From contig NW_023503584.1 of assembly GCF_014529535.1 (NCBI RefSeq), positions 5,010,499 through 5,074,498 of the forward strand: 64,000 bases of DNA. Direction: 5' to 3'. Below, piece after piece: positions 55,846 to 64,000 of the stretch. Below the pieces are notes generated by a model. That model saw only the letters and a program-made list of their open reading frames with translations. It had not been told where the DNA came from and ran no database searches. This DNA is from Bradysia coprophila. Its lineage: Eukaryota; Arthropoda; Insecta; Diptera; Sciaridae. Each line of letters opens with the position of its first letter. Position 1 is the stretch's first letter. Made by a program: the position numbers and the translations under genes.

Positions 55846-58269
55846 TAAAAATATTTTCAACAGACCGTGGAAAATGTCTATTTCGATTTTCTTGTCGATT
55901 TCCGGTATCTGTCATCGTTCAAAGTTACAAAATGTCTTATTTATTTTAAGGCTCAGCCGGAAATCCACTCAGCTGGTCCATCTGATCATTTTATGGAAGA
56001 AAAAAAATTTCAAACTTTAATTTTGTGCTGCCGCCAGATGTATTTTTGAAAATTTCGTCGGTTTCACTCCACGTCACATATATGGATTTTTTACGGTCGG
56101 CTCAGTGTACATAAAAAGTTAGGTCCATAAGGTCCAGACTTCACTGATTATTTTACAAAAAAAGATCGAGCCTAAAAATATTTTTTGAGTTCGTGACTGA
56201 TTGTCAAAGTTCCCCGATGGTGATTTGGAGACTTTAATCTAGCTACAAAATTTGATGAAAAAGTGCAAAAATGTAAATTAAACGTTAAATATGCTAAATA
56301 GACCGCAGTGAGTCAAACAAAACATCTGTTTTGATTTGGGATATCTAAATTGTGATTTTGGTACATGGAATATTGGCAACAGAAGTCGGATTAACTCAAA
56401 TCAATTGTTTTTAGCTTAGAATGTATTCCCAGGTTCTGACAATACGATATTAATTTTAAACGTTTTCCAAGCAGCGAAGTTAAGTGTGGCGTAATCTAAA
56501 TAGATGGACAGCAAAATCAAAGTTATCTTTTCTTCTTAATACATCTGATATGATTTTCAAAAACGAAAAATAATAGAATAGAATAGGTAACGATTTTGTC
56601 CCTTTATTTGACTTACGTCACAGTTAGTTTTGCCGCTTGAGAGTTTCTTTAATTTCAAATATTTGCTTATATTCGTTAATAGTAGGGGGCATTTCGTTAA
56701 AAAAATGATCTGCTTTCCTATTGAGCCAACAAAAAAAAATTTAATCCGATAATTTTAAGTAAGAAAAAAAACACTAATCAGAATTTTTAAAGGCCGCGGA
56801 TCAACACGAACAAAATTTTGAACAGTGTCATTTCTTGGGCGACTTACCATAATTTTCAACTGAGATTCTATATAAAATACCGAAAATTGAGCATACGCGT
56901 AAACTGTTACCATAAGTACAAGATGAGGTAAACAAGATTTGTTTTCCTTTTTCTATACGCCGCTTCTTTATTCGGATGACTTTTATTTGTACGAATGAAG
57001 TAACAACGAATAGAAAAAGGAAAAAAAAACTTGAAAAATTCTATATAATATGTTTTAATTATGATTAAAATGATCCCATATTTTTTGTTGAACTCCATAA
57101 TAATGCCACAAACTAAATGCCCCTCCACTATAAGATAAAGTTTACAGATAAGCTGTATATGCCATGCCCTAATTGCCTCAAAAAAGAATTATAGTTCTTC
57201 TTTAATCAATCTTTTTTTAGATTTGTTGAAAGAGTGTTGTTGTGTAAATTCAACTTTTTTTTTAAATTAAAATGTAAATTTATTGATACAACTACAATGC
57301 ACTACAAAACGTACATTTTTTTAGATTTGTTGAAGGTACTCTGTGTAAGGTAAATTTACAAATTTTCAGTCAGTTTCAAAATAATTTATGAAAAGAAAAT
57401 GCAAAGTTTAGTTCTGAGCAATCGATAAAAGTGATAAATTGATTAAGTAATTATATTTGTTTAGCAGCCTTTCACTTTTTTTTAAATTTAAATAAAAAAT
57501 TTATCTATAGAAAAATGTTTGTATTATTCAGTTAAAAATGCAATTGGCGATACTGAGTTGCAGGAAAAGCTTAAAAAGCAATGCATATTGTATGTACGAT
57601 AAATAATAGCACATTACGTACCTGCTTCCAAATTTGTATTTTTACGCGCACTAAATTTGCTGCATGGGCCGAAGGCGAAAAAAATATAATATATCACATT
57701 TACTTGATGATGCCTTCTGCCTTCCATATTAATCTTTCTTTTATTGTATTGGGTAGGCTGACCTAATGTTCAACGCATTGGACTTCCACCGGAATGGGCC
57801 GGTTTTAGGAAGTATTTTCTGAAAAATTATTTTCTGAAAAATTATTTTCTGAAAAATAGAAGTTCTCCCAAGCTTCAAAAATTGGGTACCTTCGGTATTT
57901 GATGCCCAAAACGAACTGTACACATACACAATGATTCCCACTGATGATGTCACTGCTAAATTGTCAGGTTGGGTACGAAGGGAAAGAAGACTGTGTATAT
58001 GCTAATGCCAGTGTACCAGCGATATCGTGATAAATTCTATAGTATCACAAACTAGGTTGAAACTAGGTATAAATACCTTTCTTGATGTTCCCATATTCAA
58101 AATCGTTCTGCCTGCTCTACTGGTCGTCCATAGATAGTATCAATACGTTGATCGAGTAAGGTGCTATTTACTTACTTATTTTTAAATTATTTGAATTCCT
58201 GAAATAAAAAACATTTTGTCAGAAATTATTTCACCGTAACTATTTTTTGAATATTCGGTGAAAATATTT
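55846..58269. other. Intergenic, no gene recognised
   Basis: Contains a short direct repeat TTTTTTTAGATTTGTTGAA at about 57213 and 57319, and a 16-bp tandem repeat ATTTTCTGAAAAATTA (three copies, 57813-57858). No supported coding frame. Confidence 0.45.
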
Positions 58270-58450
58270 CTTCTTGCACTAATAGTTATTTTCTTAACGT
58301 ATCCTAAAAGACTCGCTTCCGGCTCGTGCTGGAAACCTCTCATTCGCTAAAAAAATCCTTTCAACAAAAGTTAGGCACAACGTTTTTACGGAAATACGCG
58401 ACAAAGTCACGATATTTCGACACTAGTTAGGAAAAGTATTTTGTGCCACC
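58270..58450. repeat. Dispersed hairpin repeat, copy 3
   Basis: 58318-58356 is the inverse of the core at 25658-25694 (TCCGGCTCGTGCTGGAAACC, then TCTCATTCGCTAAAAAA). It is surrounded by inverted CTTAACGTATCC/GTTAGGA-like ends. Non-coding. Confidence 0.7.
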
Positions 58451-58699
58451 GAGAATTGAAATACGACGGATTTCAATATCGATAACTAGATTGAAATGTC
58501 CAAAATTACAACACCCGTTTTCATGGCTTATTACAACACTCAAACCAGTGTTGAAATGAAATTCGTATGAGTTATTACAGCATTCGTTTAAAAAAAAATG
58601 CAAAGCAACGTGATCGATCAAATTCGAAGAGTGATTGTTTACAATGAAAATTCTGAATTTTTGTGCATTTGTCTATTTCAATTCTCGGTTGGCACAAAG

Positions 58700-58832
58700 C
58701 ATGATGTGTTACACGTATTGTAATGAGATTTTTTCAGCACACGACCCAATTTTCCTTACTCGCTCCGCTCGTAAGGAAAACTTGGGTCTAGTGCTGAAAA
58801 AATCAACATTACAATACTTGTAACACAACATA
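58700..58832. repeat. Long hairpin, CTCGCTCCGCTCG loop
   Basis: Arms GTTACACGTATTGTAATG...TTTTTTCAGCACACGACCCAA and the inverse (TTGGGTCTAGTGCTGAAAAAA...ACATTACAATACTTGTAAC) close on the loop ACTCGCTCCGCTCGT. Non-coding foldback. Confidence 0.8.
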
Positions 58833-59394
58833 CTATTTATCTACTGTACTGTAATGTCATAATATTTACAATTTGGTGAAACTTTATAATCAAAATGAGC
58901 TTGATTTAAACACGTCATCCTCAGGAACGTCAATTTATGAACTGAAAATTTCGATAATATTTTATTTGCGCGGCTAACTTCGATAGTTTCTCATTTATTC
59001 ACGATAATTTTTTAATAAATTCGATAATTTTACATTTTTTCACTGAAAATTTGCAGATTCTTGACAATGTTTGTTAACCAAAAGAATTGGTACGTTTCTT
59101 GATCGTGGCAATGAGAAATTACTGGTTGAAAGTTACGAAACCATAAACATTGAAAATCATTTCTGTTCACCGATTTTCATTTTCCATTCATCGCTGATGG
59201 TGTAATAATAAAATTACGAAACGTTCGACAGAAGACATAACCGCTTTTTAGTCGCATTTGGATCGATAAATTGAGTAACTTTCAACCAGTAAATTCTTGA
59301 CAATGTACTAGATCTGAGATTTGTTTATAGTGAATTAAAATATTTGACGGTGATGTTTCAGTTCGATTTTTTAAATTAGTTTTTAATTGTGATT

Positions 59395-59558
59395 ATGACA
59401 TTACAGTAGATAAAACCTTGTTCCTAACACGGTAGGAAATGAAGGTTTTGCGCAAACGATGTGTTGCCGAACTTGCTTCGCTCGTATCGGTAATCTCACA
59501 TCTAGTGCGCAAAACACTCCCATTTACTACCTTATTATGAAAATAGCTATTCCCGCAC
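59395..59558. repeat. Long imperfect hairpin, CTTCGCTCG loop
   Basis: Arms around AGGAAATGAAGGTTTTGCGC and GCGCAAAACACTCCCATTTA close on a loop with CTTGCTTCGCTCGTATCGG. It lies about 190 bp upstream of the hydrophobin-like gene. Same loop style as 58700-58832. Confidence 0.65.
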
Positions 59559-59744
59559 TACTACTGAACCTTTTTGCGAATGTCTGAGGAGAACACACTA
59601 GAAATACTGGAGAATATCGTTACACGAATTTAAAGTTATCGCACTTACTATCTAACTTATTAAACGAATATTCTTTTCAGACAAGTAGCTGAAAGTTATT
59701 TAATAAAATCACCAGAATTATCGCAGCGTTAAATTAAAAAAAAT

Positions 59745-60400
59745 AAAATCTTCGCAATCGCTTTGTTCGTTGTTGTCGGCGCCTACGCATACGGCACCAT
59801 CGGAAAGAGTAATTTTTTTTTAAATTATGAATTTAATCAAATCGATTCTAGCTTTTAACACATTTTTATTTTTAATACAGGCGCTTGTCCCACTGGTGGC
59901 CTTTACGGAACACCTTATTGCTGTGGAACTGGTTCGTATTATTGCAATTTTTCCTTAAAAACTTAAATTGATTTTTATATGGTTTTTTTCATTCCATCCA
60001 GACTTGTTGGGTAAGATGTTAAAAATTATCAATTGAAACGGACCTCAAAGCGAACACAAGCTGGCTTCACTTGAAGTTTGTTTTATTAGAATGAAGAAAA
60101 ATTTATGGAATTATGGAATTATGGGATTTATGGAACAAATGGATACTTTTGGACTATTGGATTATATCAGGCTTGGCAGGTAGGAAATAGTTATAAATTT
60201 TCTTAGAAATAAAATGAAGAATCGACGCACATTGTTCACATTAATCTGTTTATTCCACAGAGATTGATTGTAGAACTCCTACCATCCCAGTATCTACTAG
60301 CAATTTCAAAGCAACCTGCGCGCTTACAGGAAGTCGATCTCGTTGCTGTGCTATACCTCTTGGAGTTTTGTCTCTCTTATGTGTAGAGGGACCAGCATAA
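59745..60400 (+). CDS. Class II hydrophobin-like secreted protein
   Basis: Five exons (59745-59808, 59881-59931, 60002-60010, 60171-60179, 60261-60400) join in frame to about 90 codons. After a signal peptide (KIFAIALFVVVGAYA) the mature part has eight cysteines: C-x10-CC-x11-C-x15-C-x8-CC-x10-C, within one residue of class II fungal hydrophobins at every interval. Matching motifs: ACPTGGLYGTPYCC, TDLLGLAEIDC, CRTPTIPVST and CCAIP...LLC. Fungal hydrophobins assemble at air-water interfaces and coat hyphae and spores; a role in an insect is unknown (cuticle, egg or gut surface coating are possibilities). The two 9-nt microexons each have AG/GT borders, and both are needed to restore the x11 interval. 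The codon before Lys-2 is AAT, not ATG, preceded by TAA at 59730, so no ATG start exists in this sequence. A single lost G (AATGAAAATC to AATAAAATC) would explain it. Intron 2 has a weak GTTCGT donor. Polyadenylation signal at 60496. Confidence 0.85.
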
Positions 60401-60495
60401 AAACAACTTCAACTGGATCTGATATGTCTTGGCCATCACCCGAATTTGTTGTATTTTTCTCTAATTTCGTTGTTTAAAAACGATGTTTAATTTTT

Positions 60496-60501
60496 AATAA
60501 A
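60496..60501 (+). promoter_or_regulatory. Polyadenylation signal AATAAA (hydrophobin-like gene)
   Basis: AATAAA 96 nt after the stop codon, consistent with a transcribed gene at this locus. Confidence 0.55.
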
Positions 60502-63500
60502 TTCAGCACAATTCAGATGTTTGTCTTTTTTCTAAACAAAACCGATTTTCAATAATCCTTCGACGTATGTACACAATAGAAAGATTTACATACTAAAAGA
60601 TTCTTGATGAAATTCTAATCAAAAAATTTTGGTTAAATTCTGCTGTGAATGGAAAATTAGTTTATTTTACACGTAATTCAAATTAGCACAGCGTATCTCC
60701 AGTAAGCAATAAGATAAGAGAAGAAGGAAGATGAAGCACGCAATTATAGTTAAAAACGTGAGAAGAAATAAATACTAAAAAGAAAAAGCATTAATTGCAA
60801 CAACTGTTGTTGTTTAAAAACAACGTGATGTTAGTAGTAAGATTGTCTTAGGATAGATCGGTACGCTGTGTGACATAGCAACCTTGGATATCAGGGCAGC
60901 ACCTTTATTTTTTGTATTTTTTTATGCTCGAATAAACGTTTTCTTCAGACATAAAAGTAAGTTGCGTTTCTTTTACGTGAAGTAAACAAAAAATTTAATC
61001 AGCTTAGAGTGGTTTCCAAAAGAAATGCCTTTAATTTACGAATAAATTAGGATAGCAGCCGCGTTGAATTTTTGAGAAGGTAACGAAAACGAGTCGAGAA
61101 CTTAAAGATTAAAGGAAATTTTAAAATAATGACAGTGTCACCATCAATCTCTATATGATTTATGATTATTTGAAGTCAACCTAAATTATCACACATTTTG
61201 TGCAGTAAAATATCTATTCCTACCATTTTCTAGCTGGGAATGTACTTCTGCTGATTAAAAACTATGCAGCTCTTGTCAACGTACGCTTCGAGTGAGTAGT
61301 AATCGGTAATTACATAGTATGTTTTGGGTAGAGTGGGAAGAGAGTGAAATTCTTCACGATACGACAAAGTAAAATATTGAAAAATTTAGATGAGACAATT
61401 CTAGACGTCTTGTCATCGACATCATTGAGCGATAACCTCCGGTTAATGTGGTCTTTTAGTGAAATGGATCATTACAGTTTCGCCCAAAACTGGTTCTCCA
61501 CTTTCGAGCAGCAAGTATAGATACAATACATCCTTGTTTGGAGACTTTCAATTTTGCCGAGAGGGAGGTTAGGGTAAGAAATGAGTAAACGATCTTAAAC
61601 GTTGTACTGGTAAAAAATTGATTTTTGTTTTGTTTCTTGAACAATTATCTTCAATTCTTGTAGAAACTATATTCGCCCATCCCACAGCACTGTGCCCATC
61701 CTCAACTTCACTACAGTTTTCCAATGAGCCTACTCCCATCCGTGTCAGTCGTTCCTTGCCGTGACGGCTTCGATTAAATTACCGATTTTTTTTCCTTTCG
61801 TCGAGTCACCACTGCTCGAACAAGAGGCATAGACGAATTCTAAGGCCAGTTTTGTCATCTAGGGACCAAGCCCTTTTAACGTATAAATAAATCCAGGACA
61901 GACCAAGTGCGTCAATTTCTTGTCTTGGTGAATTCAAAAAGAATGACTCAAATTGTACCACAGAGCAACATTATTTTTACAACATAAAATCCACCACCGT
62001 CAAGAAATCCTTTAATCCAAACGATGTTATCAGATAGGCTGATTCATTGATTCATGTATACTAACATTTGAATCAAGAATATTCTTTGAGTACTTCAAAG
62101 TGTGTCGCATATCATTAATTTATCGACACCGAAATCGTTTTTATTTTTCATGTTTTCGTATTCGTTTCATACAAACATTTCCTAGTATTTCAATCATGTT
62201 ATTGCGATAAGCTGATGAAAATGTTTTCGTTCCCTTTGCGGATTTTTAATTAGCCAGCCAACGTCTTAAGAGATTTTATAGAGCCGCAATTTATAATAAA
62301 ATAAAATTGTTGTAAAAATGCTGAAAATATTGATATCAAAAGCTTACTAATCAGAAGCGTGCCCAACGGCCATCTTTAGCGAGAAAAGCGGTATCTACGA
62401 GCGCGATTCTTCAAATGTGTAGCCTAATTATATCAAATGCAATTAATTTTATTTTATTTCCTAAGACAACGGGATGGATGAGGCGAAACGTAGCATTGAT
62501 ACATTTCGGATTTCTTTTCTGGGTTAACCTGAAATTATGATGAAGTTCGTTTTTTTCTGTTCTTGCTTACAAAACAACAAAATATAATACAAAAAAAAAC
62601 ATTCACAAACATCAAAAACCTTTAGGGCATATACTGTGGCTCTCGCATCATGTTCAATCCATTATCAAAAAGTCTGTCCTTGCATTTAGAATTCGTTTTT
62701 TTTATTATATTCGTTACAATAAAAAACAGAACTCCATTGGCAAAGGCGAGGTTTTTAAATAGTAGTTTTGATGATGATGGTTCGGTCGTCATTCAGTTAG
62801 TTTTTAAGAAATCCAAAAATCTAAAAACTGGCGCTATCTAATTACACCTTTGGTAGTGAGTCGCGTCTGGAACCGTACATTTACGGTAAAATAGAATCGA
62901 ATAGAAAACATCAGGAGAGAAAAAAAAAATTGTAAATGGAAATCCGAAAGGAATATTAATCGAACGTTCCTTACGACTAAGTGCATCAATATTCTAATGG
63001 TTTTAAAATAATTATTTTTTCGAACGGAAGAAAAAACAAGCATCACATTTGGGAGAAAGAAGGAGTACTTTTCGATAGTCAAGTTTAATATTAATTTCTG
63101 TGTATATAAAATGCATGCGTGACAACGTAGAACTATTTTACCATTTTGATGTTGAAGACATCTTCAAACCACACGGAAAAAATATAAATACAAAAGAAGT
63201 TTCTCACCATTTAACCAATATGAATGAAATATACTCATCCGCAACAATGTACATTACATAGTGTTACCTTTTTTTTTCATTCCTCTTATATCTACCATTT
63301 TCATGTCTACCACGATGGCACAATGGTAATTTACCTGAAAAATGTGTTTTCATTCAGTGATACAACAATTTCGATGATAAAATCATGACCGTATACGTCG
63401 TAATTATTATAATTAGCTGATGGGATCAAAGGTTTTCATTGTTTTAATCGTTTTTTATCTGAATTGGTTCTGTAGGTTGTTTTTTCTGTACGGAACAAAC

Positions 63501-64000
63501 GGAGATACTATACGTATGAAACATGCAGTACACATAGGGAATAAAAGGTTTCATTTGTTTTCATCCCTCTGTGTTTTGACTGTTTGAAGATAATTGCGTT
63601 TCCGTTCGACTTTTTTTTTTCGGGTGGATTAATTTGATGGATTAGACAAGAAAAGCGGTGGATAAGTCACGCTATCCAAGGACAAGGAAATCCAAAAGTG
63701 GATCTGTATATCATGACGTGTTGTAGGTAGGTTGCTTGTTAAAATTCCAACATACAATCTCATCGCCGAAACTAAGCAAGAACTTTTTTTTAACGAATTT
63801 CGTAATTTGTTCTAGTCATTGAAACGCAGCTTTTATTTCACTTTCTTATAATTTTCATTGTCATCATCGTGAGAGTGTGTTTTCAGTTCTGCCTTGGCGA
63901 CATATTTTCCGAATACTTTCACATCACCAATTTCTACAAGAAGCCACACTAACCGAATATATTTCTAAAAATGTGCGCAATTAATTCTGTTTTGTAGTTT
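60502..64000. other. Intergenic, no gene recognised
   Basis: AT-rich DNA without a domain-bearing frame; the frames at 61456-61644, 62650-62841 and 62834-63082 look like chance. No RNA gene or clear transposon end seen. Confidence 0.45.

Noticed and set aside
59745-60400. Hydrophobin locus as fungal contamination
   Set aside because: The flanks carry the same dispersed hairpin family as insect genes in the window, the introns are AT-rich and dissected into microexons unlike fungal hydrophobin genes, and the contig is continuous.

Overview
The window looks like nuclear DNA of a lower dipteran insect. It is AT-rich, with short (50-160 bp) GT-AG introns. It carries a SIFamide precursor identical in its mature peptide to that of flies, a Start1/STARD3 gene with the long START-domain loop known from fly Start1, and two CYP6-like P450s. 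A fungus-associated midge or gnat (Sciaroidea) would fit the hydrophobin gene described below, but that assignment is inference.

Layout: (1) 1.37-5.70 kb, minus strand: a nine-exon CYP6-like P450 (517 aa) with an altered heme signature and a 1.24 kb foldback element in its last intron. (2) 6.6-7.2 kb: dense long hairpins. (3) 7.4-12.8 kb: a charged 181-aa protein of unknown function, a secreted protein with an avidin-like C-terminal domain, and a secreted Cys-rich IGFBP/thyroglobulin-type protein. (4) 12.9-16.8 kb: three inverted-repeat elements nested inside each other, with no transposase. (5) 21.8-25.2 kb: SIFa, then a TEX9-like coiled-coil gene. (6) 27.1-29.5 kb: a second, canonical CYP6-like P450. 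(7) 30.3-34.8 kb, minus strand: Start1/STARD3. (8) 41.3-49.6 kb: a complete Bel/Pao LTR retrotransposon with LTRs that look identical and a perfect 5-bp target duplication, so a very recent insertion. (9) 50-59.6 kb: repeats, foldbacks, tandem arrays and gene fragments. (10) 59.7-60.4 kb: a small gene encoding a class II hydrophobin-like secreted protein. (11) 60.4-64 kb: no gene recognised.

The most remarkable locus is the hydrophobin. The eight-cysteine spacing and the motif residues match filamentous-fungal class II hydrophobins. It has five exons, two of them 9-nt microexons, lies in insect-type repeat-rich DNA, and lacks an ATG at the expected start. The best reading is horizontal transfer from a fungus followed by intron gain, with possible recent loss of the start codon.

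The genes do not form one pathway. They are ordinary eukaryotic genes separated by mobile DNA. The two P450s are diverged duplicates lying 21 kb apart in opposite orientation. All exon models were built by eye from splice signals, reading frame and family conservation.
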